Of a DNA stretch of 43,756 bases, positions 36,057 to 42,904 are shown one piece after another. A program made the translations under genes and the position numbers. The notes beneath the pieces are model-generated. The model was not told the origin of the DNA, did not search any database, and saw nothing but the letters and a program-made list of their open reading frames with translations. Origin of the DNA: Bacteroidota bacterium. Its GTDB lineage: Bacteria; Bacteroidota; Bacteroidia; Cytophagales; Cyclobacteriaceae. The DNA lies in assembly GCA_016178785.1 (NCBI GenBank), contig JACOSO010000029.1:1-43756 (forward strand), written 5' to 3'. Positions within the stretch are counted from its first letter, which is position 1, and each line of letters starts with the position of its first letter.

Positions 36057-36530
36057 TCAAAATCTGATCACCAAGCTCGCGCCCGTTCCATAAAACTGAA
36101 GCTCAGGTTTGATGCGTGAAGTTTTTTGAGGCAAATCAGCATTGTATAAATCGATGGCATCTATTGCGCGACCCTTGTAAATCCAGTTGGAGATCATGCC
36201 AATGGCAATCAATGCACCGCCTCCGGCAGCATACCCCCAGTCTGCTTTCTCGCCAAAGGCAACCGTGGCTAAGGGTATGGCCACCATCGCTGCGCCTGTG
36301 AATCCAGTGATCGCAGAAACGGTTGACCATGTTTTAGCTTTTTGAAATTCGGCATAGGCCTTTTGGTGACTGAACAACAAGCTCTTCGTTTGGCGCGTGC
36401 TTAACTCAACCGAGTCGTTCAACATGTAGATCACCCCGCCAAATGTTTTGTACATGAAAATTTTCTGTGCGCTTGCTCTGGATACAAACAGCATCGACAA
36501 AACAATAATCCCGATTTTCAGTTTATTCAT
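36057..36530 (-). CDS. Small exported/membrane protein of unknown function
   Basis: About 157 residues from the ATG at 36530 (MNKLKIGIIVLSMLFVSRASAQ), a clear signal peptide. A longer frame from 36599 is rejected because it would read through the terminator at 36536-36570. After a polar segment (VYMLND-type strand VIYMLNDSVELSTRQTKSLL) come two hydrophobic helices (AITGFTGAAMVAIPLATVAF and GYAAGGGALIAIGMISNWIY), then a short C-terminal tail ending in a beta-like LQFYGTGASLVIRF. No family is recognised. The tail might be an outer-membrane strand, but this is uncertain. Confidence 0.6.
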   Translation of the reverse strand: MNKLKIGIIVLSMLFVSRASAQKIFMYKTFGGVIYMLNDSVELSTRQTKSLLFSHQKAYAEFQKAKTWSTVSAITGFTGAAMVAIPLATVAFGEKADWGYAAGGGALIAIGMISNWIYKGRAIDAIDLYNADLPQKTSRIKPELQFYGTGASLVIRF

Positions 36531-36535
36531 ACCGT

Positions 36536-36570
36536 AAAAATAAAAAAGCCGGGCAATTAACCGCGGCTTT
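36536..36570 (-). terminator. Intrinsic terminator of the DUF4349 gene
   Basis: On the minus strand, AAAGCCG (36570-36564) pairs with CGGCTTT (36551-36545) around a 12-base loop, followed by a run of Ts broken by one A (36547-36536). It begins 22 bases after the DUF4349 stop codon and just before the start of the next gene. Confidence 0.75.
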
Positions 36571-36591
36571 CGTTTGGAGAATCCTACGATT

Positions 36592-37413
36592 CTACACACT
36601 TTCTTTCATTCTCCCTTTTCTCCGTTGCCAGATAAAAAACCATGAGGTGAAGCCTATGATAATGAAAGGCCAGAGATAAGTAATCGCTACCAGCACATCG
36701 GTCAGACCCGCCAATCCAGAAGCAAATGCTTTTGAGAATTTCTTTGGCAAACCTGAATCAGTTGTGACTTTAGCCACTTGCCCTTCAGCGATTTGATAAA
36801 TCTCAAGCTTGAGGGTACTGTATCTTACCTTCTCGCTGAGGAAATTAATCTGACTTACGGTTGCTTCAATCTCTTCTTGCAGCTCTCCAATCTGCTTTTC
36901 GGTTTTCAAGAGCTCTTCAATCGTTCCCGATTTCTGACGTAGAATCTCCTCGTATCTTTTTTGCACTTCTCGTTTTGTCTTCAGCCGTGATTCAAGATCA
37001 ACAAACTCTTTAGATACATCATCAGAGGTCACTTTCTGATAATTAACATAAATAGCCTGGGTTGTAATCTCATTTAGCAGATCTTCGAAGTAATCATTCA
37101 GAACCCGAATGGTGAGGTGTTCTTCCAGCATCGGGTTTTGAAACTCAAGGTTAGATGACTCAATGAAGGCAGAGTATTTTTTTATAGAAAAAACAATTGC
37201 CTCTTTGCTCTTCTTCATTTCAGCAACCTGAAAGCGGCACTCGGCTGTTTTTATCATTTTACTTCTCCCATCCGAATACAAATCTTTTGAGGCAGCTACA
37301 AGCTCCTGATTTGGATTCGTGAGCGAATCAGCACTTTCCTGTAACTCAGCCACTTTTTTTTGGCCGCACGATAGCAGTGCGGTGGCCATGAGGCCAACGA
37401 AAAAAATTTTCAT
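36592..37413 (-). CDS. DUF4349 family lipoprotein
   Basis: A 273-residue protein with a lipoprotein signal ending ATALLSCGQ, then the DUF4349 domain. The family features are YSDGRSKMIKTAECRFQV at the start, the block SSNLEFQNPMLEEHLTIRVLNDYFEDLL, a long coiled coil (VDLESRLKTKREVQKRYEEIL...EELLKTEKQIGELQEEIEAT), and a closing strand VRYSTLKLEIYQI. A C-terminal membrane helix (LTDVLVAITYLWPFIIIGFTSWFFIW) with a basic tail anchors it a second time. Function is unestablished. It lies downstream of the 56-residue lipoprotein gene in the same direction, though a terminator stands between them. Confidence 0.85.
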   Translation of the reverse strand: MKIFFVGLMATALLSCGQKKVAELQESADSLTNPNQELVAASKDLYSDGRSKMIKTAECRFQVAEMKKSKEAIVFSIKKYSAFIESSNLEFQNPMLEEHLTIRVLNDYFEDLLNEITTQAIYVNYQKVTSDDVSKEFVDLESRLKTKREVQKRYEEILRQKSGTIEELLKTEKQIGELQEEIEATVSQINFLSEKVRYSTLKLEIYQIAEGQVAKVTTDSGLPKKFSKAFASGLAGLTDVLVAITYLWPFIIIGFTSWFFIWQRRKGRMKESV

Positions 37414-37436
37414 AAAAAAAGAATTTAGAGGTTGGA

Positions 37437-37473
37437 GAGAAAAAAAGGGCCGTCCTAATGAACCTGGACGGCC
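37437..37473 (-). terminator. Intrinsic terminator of the small lipoprotein gene
   Basis: On the minus strand, GGCCGTCC (37473-37466) pairs with GGACGGCC (37455-37448) around a ten-base loop, followed by a C and a run of Ts (complement of 37446-37441). It starts ten bases after the stop codon at 37483. This is a textbook rho-independent terminator. Confidence 0.85.
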
Positions 37474-37482
37474 TGAAGGAAA

Positions 37483-37653
37483 TTACTTTGCCTTGGTAGA
37501 GTCGACTTTTGTCGAATCTTTGGCTACGGTTGAGTCTTTCTGTACAGTTGTAGAATCTGTAGCAGTTGCCTCATCACCAGTTTTTTTAGAATCGCAAGCG
37601 AATGTCATCGTCAGGATAGCGACAATCATAAGTACACCTAATTTGTTTTTCAT
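37483..37653 (-). CDS. 56-residue Ser/Thr/Lys-rich lipoprotein
   Basis: A small gene of 56 codons: MKNKLGVLMIVAILTMTFAC forms a lipoprotein signal with the lipid-bearing Cys at position 20. The mature part is only 36 residues, built of repeated units such as KDSTVAKDST and KVDSTKAK. Low-complexity lipoproteins of this kind are common in Bacteroidota and usually have no assigned role. Support comes from the intact signal, the strong terminator directly after the stop, and the divergent arrangement with the ECF sigma operon, about 110 bases away. Confidence 0.75.
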   Translation of the reverse strand: MKNKLGVLMIVAILTMTFACDSKKTGDEATATDSTTVQKDSTVAKDSTKVDSTKAK

Positions 37654-37691
37654 AGTTTATTAAATTTTGCCTTTATCAAAAAAAGGGTGGT

Positions 37692-37731
37692 GGGTAACCC
37701 AACAAAAAAATATTTTTACCTTGGGTTACCC
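37692..37731 (+). promoter_or_regulatory. Paired GGGTWACCC dyads upstream of the ECF sigma operon
   Basis: GGGTAACCC (37692-37700) and GGGTTACCC (37723-37731) are each nine-base dyads, centred 31 bases apart, about three helical turns. Together they also form a larger inverted repeat (GGGTAACCCA/TGGGTTACCC). TACCTTGG at 37718-37725 is a one-mismatch form of the TAnnTTTG box. They lie in the 112-base divergent spacer, so they could serve either the sigma operon or the small lipoprotein gene. Confidence 0.5.
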
Positions 37732-37765
37732 GGATTACAATAATTGATTAAGTCCGCATTGAAAC

Positions 37766-38314
37766 ATGCATTTTTTAGAAGAAGCCCTGATTTCTGAGTT
37801 GCGAAAGAAGAACGAGGCAGCATTAAAGCAACTCTATCGGGAAAATTACGTCATGATTTTAAAACTCGTTGTCAATAACAGCGGCACGGAAGATGAGGCG
37901 AAAGATGTGTACCAGGAGGCCATCATCCACTTTTATGAGCGACTATCGCTAACGGAGTTTGAGCTTACCTGTAAGATCAAAACTTATTTATATGCGGTTT
38001 GTAGAAAATTATGGCTTCAGAGACTATCGCATCGGAACAAATTTGTTCGTATCGATGAGGTAGAACTTGTACCAGATGCGGACGAAGCAGTTAGCGATAT
38101 TGAGGTTAAAGAGAAGAATTTTTCAGCGATGAGTACTTCACTCGACAAGCTAGGCGAACCTTGTCGGAGTATTTTGGAAGACTACTATCTGCGAAATATG
38201 ACAATGGAAGAGATCACCGAGAAATTCGGATACACTAATTCTGACAATACGAAGAATCAAAAATATAAATGCCTGCAACGATTGAAGAAATTCTTCTTTG
38301 AGGCAAACAAATGA
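37766..38314 (+). CDS. ECF-type RNA polymerase sigma factor
   Basis: A 182-residue sigma-70 family protein with regions 2 and 4 only. Region 2 runs through NEAALKQLYRENYVMILKLVVNNSGTEDEAKDVYQEAIIHFYERL. Region 4 holds LDKLGEPCRSILEDYYLRNMTMEEITEKFGYTNSDNTKNQKYKCLQRLKKF, a form common in Bacteroidota ECF factors. Its stop overlaps the next start (ATGA at 38311-38314), so the anti-sigma-like protease is translated in step with it. It should direct polymerase to its own promoter set, possibly the GGGTWACCC sites upstream. Confidence 0.93.
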   Translation: MHFLEEALISELRKKNEAALKQLYRENYVMILKLVVNNSGTEDEAKDVYQEAIIHFYERLSLTEFELTCKIKTYLYAVCRKLWLQRLSHRNKFVRIDEVELVPDADEAVSDIEVKEKNFSAMSTSLDKLGEPCRSILEDYYLRNMTMEEITEKFGYTNSDNTKNQKYKCLQRLKKFFFEANK

Positions 38315-39402
38315 TGGCAATGGAAGAGATAGAATTATTTGAAAAGTATTTTAAGAAAGAGCTGAGTGAAGCTGATCAATTAGCATTCGAAGAAAAGATG
38401 AGGGCTGATGAATCGTTTGGTAAGCGCGCAGAAAATCATTTTCTCTTACTGAAATCGATGAAGCAATACGGTGATCGAAAGTCGAAAAAGGAAGCTTTGA
38501 ACAAAATTCACGAAGAGTTGAATCTCTCAACTGAAGTGTTCCCGACAGTTATTGAGACAATAAATATCAGTCGTTGGGAAAAATACGGGCGCACCGCGGC
38601 TATTGCGGCAAGTGTGGCTTTGATTTGCACCGTAGGCACTTTTTTCGGTCTTCGTCTCAACGACAACGAACATAAAGCAGATTACCTAGAGTTGAGGAGA
38701 AACGTTGAGAAACTGAAAAAATCGCATAACCAGATTCTCGAAAACATCAAGGAGAAGCAAAAGCCTGAAATTGCTCCAAGTAAGTACAGCGGCACAGGAT
38801 TTCTCATTTCTGCTAACGGGTATATCGTTACTTCCTATCACGTTATAAAATCGGCCGATTCATTATTTGTAGAGAATGAAAAATTCGGAAGACTTAAAGC
38901 GTCCTTGATTTACAAAAATCCAGAGACAGATGTGGCTCTTTTGTTGATTATAGACGAACAATTCAAAAATCTCTCCTCCGTTCCTTTTGCTATTCGTGTG
39001 TCGGAAGCAAATCTGGGAGAATCAGTTTATACGTTAGGCTATCCACGCAACGAGATTGTTTATGGAGACGGTACGATCAGTGCTGCCTCAGGATTTGAAC
39101 AAAATGAAAACTCTTATCAAATTTCTATTCCGGTTAATCCCGGCAATAGCGGTGGCCCGATGATCGACCAGCAAGGAGCTGTGGTCGGAATTATCAATGG
39201 GGTACAAACCGAAACTCGTGGCGCTGCATTTGCAGTGAAATCAAAAGTCTTATTAGAAGAAATTAAAAGCATTCCGCAAGATTCACTTGCCACTCCGCTC
39301 AAATTAAATTCTGCAAACCAACTGGCAGGGCTTTCTCATGTCGGCCAGATCAAGCGCTGGAAGGATTATGTATTTATGGTGAAGGTGTATCATGGGAAAT
39401 AA
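38311..39402 (+). CDS. Anti-sigma-like domain fused to a periplasmic trypsin-like protease
   Basis: A 363-residue single-pass membrane protein. The first 60 residues (ELFEKYFKKELSEADQLAFEEKMRADESFGKRAENHF) look like the cytoplasmic start of Bacteroidota anti-sigma factors. One membrane helix follows (about 95-116; AAIAASVALICTVGTFFGL), then a coiled coil. The C-terminal two thirds is an S1C-type trypsin-like protease: GTGFLISANGYIVTSYHVI with His177, NPETDVALL with Asp207, and NPGNSGGPMID with Ser280, so the triad is intact. No PDZ domain is present. Coupled translation with the sigma factor suggests a one-protein anti-sigma factor and envelope-stress protease. The pairing is seen; the mechanism is inferred. 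Confidence 0.85.
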   Translation: MMAMEEIELFEKYFKKELSEADQLAFEEKMRADESFGKRAENHFLLLKSMKQYGDRKSKKEALNKIHEELNLSTEVFPTVIETINISRWEKYGRTAAIAASVALICTVGTFFGLRLNDNEHKADYLELRRNVEKLKKSHNQILENIKEKQKPEIAPSKYSGTGFLISANGYIVTSYHVIKSADSLFVENEKFGRLKASLIYKNPETDVALLLIIDEQFKNLSSVPFAIRVSEANLGESVYTLGYPRNEIVYGDGTISAASGFEQNENSYQISIPVNPGNSGGPMIDQQGAVVGIINGVQTETRGAAFAVKSKVLLEEIKSIPQDSLATPLKLNSANQLAGLSHVGQIKRWKDYVFMVKVYHGK

Positions 39403-39420
39403 TCTTTTTGAGGTAGGAAA

Positions 39421-40287
39421 TTAATTCCCGACAATCACCGCGCGTAAGGAATTGTAATCGGCATCGGTTGCTCTCACAAGACCTTCAACTCCATACATTT
39501 CTTTTAACAACTTTTTTCCCTCTTCGGTATTAGCAATTTTAACCATCGCCACAGCAATTTTCAACGCCAATTCTGAATTGATGGATTTTGAAAAAGTGAT
39601 CGGGTCGTTGGGAATAGGGTCAGTCTTGGCGAGAATAATTACCTCCTTACTTATATCCGGAAATTTTTTTTGGACTCTAGCGCGGGCATCGCGTAGCTCT
39701 TTCGTAGAAGATTCAGGTGAATAAAAAGCGGCTCCTGCATCAACCTTGCCTGTATAAACCTGAGTGATAACTTCTTCGTGAGAATTCAGGAATAAAATCT
39801 TGCCAGGCTTCACGCCTTTCTTTTCCAATAATTTTTTAGGGTACAAATAACCACTGGTAGAAAGTTGATCGGTATAAGCAATTGTCTTTCCGTTGAGATC
39901 TTTCAATGACTTAATACCTGATGATGCCTTAGTTACGATCATTCCATAATAAAGACCGGTGCCATACCGAATAATTCTGAGCTTTGCCTTGGCGCCATAT
40001 TTTGTATTGGCAACTACATAGCTTTGGCTATTCAACAAACCGAAGCAAGGCTTCCCGTCACCAAATTTGGAAACAAGTTCTTCATGTGAAGCCGGCACCT
40101 CCAGCTCCATTTCGAGGCCCGTCTCTTTTTCAATCAACTTTTTCATTTGTTCGCCACTCTTGATCAAATCACTCTGATTGTTTGAGGCCGTCAGATAAAA
40201 TTTGATCTTTCCTGTCTGCGCAGGGAGGTTGAAAGCAACCAAGAAGAAGAATAAAACAATTCGTTCTTTGTTCCCAGCTCCGAACAT
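39421..40287 (-). CDS. PhnD-like phosphate/phosphonate substrate-binding protein
   Basis: A 288-residue exported protein (signal ending NLPAQT) of the PhnD periplasmic-binding family. Family blocks: KIKFYLTASNNQSDLIKSGEQMKKLIEKETGLEMEL, CFGLLNSQSYVVANTKYG, GLYYGMIVTKASSGIKSLKDLNGKTIAYTD, STSGYLYPKKLLEKKG, and VYTGKVDAGAAFYSP. The usual ABC permease and ATPase genes are not next to it. It is therefore an orphan binding protein, which may feed a distant transporter or a sensor. It is divergent from the acetyltransferase gene, with palindromes in the spacer. Confidence 0.88.
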   Translation of the reverse strand: MFGAGNKERIVLFFFLVAFNLPAQTGKIKFYLTASNNQSDLIKSGEQMKKLIEKETGLEMELEVPASHEELVSKFGDGKPCFGLLNSQSYVVANTKYGAKAKLRIIRYGTGLYYGMIVTKASSGIKSLKDLNGKTIAYTDQLSTSGYLYPKKLLEKKGVKPGKILFLNSHEEVITQVYTGKVDAGAAFYSPESSTKELRDARARVQKKFPDISKEVIILAKTDPIPNDPITFSKSINSELALKIAVAMVKIANTEEGKKLLKEMYGVEGLVRATDADYNSLRAVIVGN

Positions 40288-40300
40288 ATACTTTCGTTTG

Positions 40301-40328
40301 GCGTATAAACAATATACGCTTTAAAGCG
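40301..40328. promoter_or_regulatory. Overlapping palindromes in the PhnD/GNAT divergent spacer
   Basis: GCGTATA-AACAA-TATACGC (40301-40319) is a perfect seven-base inverted repeat. It overlaps CGCTTTAAAGCG (40317-40328), a perfect 12-base palindrome. They start 14 bases upstream of the PhnD-like ATG, a good place for a repressor to act on that promoter. Confidence 0.45.
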
Positions 40329-40416
40329 AAAAAAATGAAGAGCCTTTTGAAAAATCCCTTTCTCTTTGTTCCAAATAAATTCCCTTTTCCTTTCCTTTGT
40401 TTATGATGTCGTCATT

Positions 40417-40935
40417 ATGATATCCCAATTTAAAATAGAGAATACAACAGCTGAAGATTTAGAATTTATCTATGAATTGTTTGACCTCTCTGTGAAATAT
40501 CAGGAATCGAAGGGTTATCCCACCTGGAAAAATTATGATAAGGAAGCATTGATAAAAGACGTTGAAAATAAAAATCAGTACAAGGTCATGGTTGATTCAC
40601 AACCTGGCATTATTTTTAGCGTTCGTTATTCTGACAAAATCATTTGGCGAGAAATGGATCAAGAAGATGCAATCTACCTGCACCGTATTGTTGTCAACCC
40701 CGTGTTTAAGGGACTGAAACTTTTTGGTGAAATTTTATCGTGGGCCATCGACCAAGCTAAACAGAAAAGACTCAAGAGCATTCGTATGGATACGTGGGCC
40801 AACAATCCCAAGATCATTGAGTATTACACGGGTTTCGGATTCAGGTTTATCGAGAACTATACAACATCCAATAGTTTAGAACTGCCAGCACATAATCGGA
40901 ATTTGGCATTGACACTTTTAGAGTTGACGCTGTGA
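40417..40935 (+). CDS. GNAT family N-acetyltransferase
   Basis: A 172-residue protein from the ATG at 40417 (MISQFKIENTTAEDLEF); the frame also opens at a TTG at 40366, but that leader looks untranslated. GNAT features: IENTTAEDLEFIYELFDLSVKYQESKGYPTW at the start, the central strand IYLHRIVVNPVFKGLKLFGEILSWAIDQAKQKRLKSIRMDTWANNPKIIEYYTGFGFRFIENY, where the acetyl-CoA loop and the 'N-x-x-x-x-x-YY-x-x-GF' helix lie. The usual Q/R-x-x-G-x-G/A is replaced by FKGLKL, a weaker form. The substrate is unknown. Confidence 0.88.
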   Translation: MISQFKIENTTAEDLEFIYELFDLSVKYQESKGYPTWKNYDKEALIKDVENKNQYKVMVDSQPGIIFSVRYSDKIIWREMDQEDAIYLHRIVVNPVFKGLKLFGEILSWAIDQAKQKRLKSIRMDTWANNPKIIEYYTGFGFRFIENYTTSNSLELPAHNRNLALTLLELTL

Positions 40936-40987
40936 TGAACAGCAGAATTCATGGAATCTACCGACCATAGAATAAATCTCCAGAGGC

Positions 40988-41182
40988 TTAATAGAGGTCA
41001 GAAAAATGCCTTCCGACAAGCTCATTATGATTGGATGTCCCGAAAATTTTTCCGGCTGCTTCATATACGTCTACCACATAACCGGATGGGTCAAGCACGA
41101 TCAATCCTTCCTGCATTAATCGCAAAAAACTATTGAAATTTTGAGATAGCACTGTAGCTTGTTTTGAATTTACATTGTCCAT
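40988..41182 (-). CDS. Short PAS-domain protein or truncated PAS fragment
   Basis: A 64-residue frame starting MDNVNSKQATVLSQN. Residues 16-64 match the first half of a PAS domain: FLRLMQEGLIVLDPSGYVVDVYEAAGKIFGTSNHNELVGRHFSDLY, with the typical 'G-I/L-x-V-x-D-x-x-G-x-V-x-x-x-N/Y' pattern. A complete PAS fold needs about 100 residues, and no following kinase or output domain is found downstream. It is therefore more likely a truncated remnant than a working sensor. It lies 37 bases downstream of a small membrane-peptide gene in the same direction. Confidence 0.5.
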   Translation of the reverse strand: MDNVNSKQATVLSQNFNSFLRLMQEGLIVLDPSGYVVDVYEAAGKIFGTSNHNELVGRHFSDLY

Positions 41183-41220
41183 AATTTCTTAATGTTTATT
41201 GTTTGCTAATAGTCATTTCA

Positions 41221-41376
41221 TCACTGAGCAGCTGCAGCTGTCCATAAGGCGAGCAGAACTAACCCTATCCTTACCAAAAGGTTAAACCCGTTAACTGTAA
41301 AATTCAAGACCTTGTAAAAGACTTTGCTCTTCATAAGAGACTCCTGAATACGATGAATCTTTTCAACCATTTCCAT
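41221..41376 (-). CDS. Putative 51-residue membrane peptide
   Basis: The minus strand encodes MEMVEKIHRIQESLMKSKVF, a charged amphipathic N-terminus, followed by a hydrophobic segment VNGFNLLVRIGLVLLALWTA that could cross the membrane, and a short AAAQ end. No family is recognised. Support is limited to the clean frame, the plausible helix, and its place between a palindrome-rich control region and the PAS fragment. Several of its codons are typical of the surrounding genes. Confidence 0.4.
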   Translation of the reverse strand: MEMVEKIHRIQESLMKSKVFYKVLNFTVNGFNLLVRIGLVLLALWTAAAAQ

Positions 41377-41450
41377 AACTAAAAATTTAAGTTTGTTGTA
41401 GTGACTTTAACCTTATGACAAACCAAAGGTGCAGCACCAAAAGCTCAAAA

Positions 41451-41494
41451 AAATCAGTGTGACCCTGATTTAAGAAAATCAGGAAAATCCTGAT
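41451..41494. promoter_or_regulatory. Array of CTGATTT/AAATCAG half-sites
   Basis: Four alternating half-sites occur in 44 bases: AAATCAG (41451-41457), CCTGATTT (41464-41471), AAATCAGG (41476-41483), TCCTGAT (41488-41494). Neighbouring pairs form perfect dyads, such as ATCAGGA-AAA-TCCTGAT. The cluster lies between the minus-strand membrane-peptide gene and the plus-strand aminotransferase gene, so it could control either. It looks like a cooperative operator. Confidence 0.55.
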
Positions 41495-41551
41495 ACGACA
41501 TGTCAATGCGAGCTGAAAAAGGCGACATTATTGCTTCGGCAAAGAATGTAA

Positions 41552-41578
41552 CTACCCGTGGGTAGGGTTTTTCCCTAC
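41552..41578. promoter_or_regulatory. Overlapping CTACCC/GGGTAG palindromes
   Basis: CTACCC-GT-GGGTAG (41552-41565) overlaps GTAGGG-TTTTT-CCCTAC (41562-41578). Both are perfect. They lie about 65-90 bases upstream of the aminotransferase start, consistent with an operator close to its promoter. Confidence 0.5.
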
Positions 41579-41617
41579 ATGGAAGACATCAAATCATTGA
41601 CCACCCGATTCGTTATC

Positions 41618-41635
41618 TTGTGTTTGCAAACACAA
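41618..41635. promoter_or_regulatory. 18-base perfect palindrome next to the aminotransferase start
   Basis: TTGTGTTTGCAAACACAA at 41618-41635 is fully symmetrical and ends six bases before the ATG at 41642. It would lie in the leader of the mRNA or on the promoter, so it may be a repressor site or fold over the ribosome-binding site. Confidence 0.55.
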
Positions 41636-41641
41636 ACGATC

Positions 41642-42895
41642 ATGAATATGAAACCTCAGCGCAGAAAATTTCTGGAACAACTGTTGACAGCGTCTTTCAC
41701 AGGATTGACTTTGCCCGCTATCGCCAAACAAACATTCCCCACCTGGACGGGCGAAAATGACGAAACCTATTGGGAAGGAATCAAAAAACAATTTGCTCCA
41801 ACCGATAATCTGGTCATGATGAATGCAGCAAACTTGTGTCCAAGCCCCGCATTAGTAAATGAGCGTGTGATTGAATTTACGAAGGCGATGGGCAAAGATG
41901 TTTCATTTCAGTATCGAATCAAGTTTGCTGAGTTTAGAAAAAAATCGATCGAATTGTTGACTCAGTTTGTTGGAGCCGATAAATCAGAAATAGGCATCAC
42001 GCGAAACACCAGTGAGAGCAACTGCACGATCGTTCACGGTCTGGATTTAAAACCGGGTGACGAAGTAATCGTGTGGGAACAAAACCATCCCTCCAATCGT
42101 GAAGCGTGGATGAGCCAGGCAAAGCGAACAGGTTTTTCGGTAATCAAAGTAAGTGTGCCCGCTCAACCGGCTTCGATCAAAGAATTAGTGGATGCATTCA
42201 GCAAAGCCATCACACCTAATACGCGCCTAATCTCATTTTCGCACATTTCAAATCTCAGCGGCATCGCCCTGCCTGCCACTGAAATCTGCCAGATGGCCAA
42301 TGCCAAAGGAATCATGACGTTTGTGGATGGAGCACAGTCGCTTGGAGCCGTGAATTTGAACCTACACACAATGGGTTGCACTTTTTACACGGCCAGCACA
42401 CACAAGTGGCTGTTGGGACCTTTTGAGAATGGGATCATCTATGTCAACAATGATTTTTTCAACAGGATTTGGCCCAACATCATTGGAGCCGGATGGAAAG
42501 AATCAACAACAGTGGATGAGAACCTTTGTGTATTGGGGCAGCGTAATGAACCTTCACCGGCTGCTCTTCCCGAGACAATTAATTTTCATCTGACTATCGG
42601 CCCTCAAAATATTCAAAAGAGAATTGTACAATTGAATACGTATTTGAAAAAAAGAATTCACGAAATAATTCCTCAAGCTACCTTTGTTACTCCCCTTGCG
42701 CCCGAATTCAGTGCAGGTATTGTCGTCATCAACTTGCCCAACAAGGAAATTCACGAGGTAGCTGATAAACTTTATCATTCTTATGGCATCGCAGCCGCAC
42801 CAGCAGGTGGCATCCGTTTATCTCCACACATTTACAACACAATGAAGGACATTGACTACACAGTGAAATGTTTGGCGACCATAGCCAATTCGTAA
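41642..42895 (+). CDS. Tat-exported class V aminotransferase (isopenicillin N epimerase-like)
   Basis: About 417 residues. The start at 41642 (MNMKPQRRKFLEQLLTASFTGLTLPAIA) gives a twin-arginine signal (QRRKFLEQ, then a hydrophobic stretch); a longer frame from 41558 is unlikely because it covers the palindromes. The mature part is a class V PLP enzyme: NAANLCPSPALVNERV, GITRNTSESNCTIVHGL, GDEVIVWEQNHPSNREAW, SFSHISNLSGIALP, TFVDGAQSLGAV, and the PLP lysine in TASTHKWLLGPFENGIIY. The family includes cysteine desulfurases and isopenicillin N epimerase; no further substrate evidence exists. The next gene starts nine bases after the stop, so they form an operon. Confidence 0.9.
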   Translation: MNMKPQRRKFLEQLLTASFTGLTLPAIAKQTFPTWTGENDETYWEGIKKQFAPTDNLVMMNAANLCPSPALVNERVIEFTKAMGKDVSFQYRIKFAEFRKKSIELLTQFVGADKSEIGITRNTSESNCTIVHGLDLKPGDEVIVWEQNHPSNREAWMSQAKRTGFSVIKVSVPAQPASIKELVDAFSKAITPNTRLISFSHISNLSGIALPATEICQMANAKGIMTFVDGAQSLGAVNLNLHTMGCTFYTASTHKWLLGPFENGIIYVNNDFFNRIWPNIIGAGWKESTTVDENLCVLGQRNEPSPAALPETINFHLTIGPQNIQKRIVQLNTYLKKRIHEIIPQATFVTPLAPEFSAGIVVINLPNKEIHEVADKLYHSYGIAAAPAGGIRLSPHIYNTMKDIDYTVKCLATIANS

Positions 42896-42904
42896 GCCAT
42901 CGCT

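Noticed and set aside
36531..36599. N-terminal extension of the small membrane protein to 36599.
   Set aside because: It would translate across the strong terminator at 36536-36570 and lose the signal peptide at the N-terminus.
41558..41641. Extended start of the aminotransferase from 41558.
   Set aside because: It would place the twin-arginine signal inside the protein and cover operator-like palindromes.
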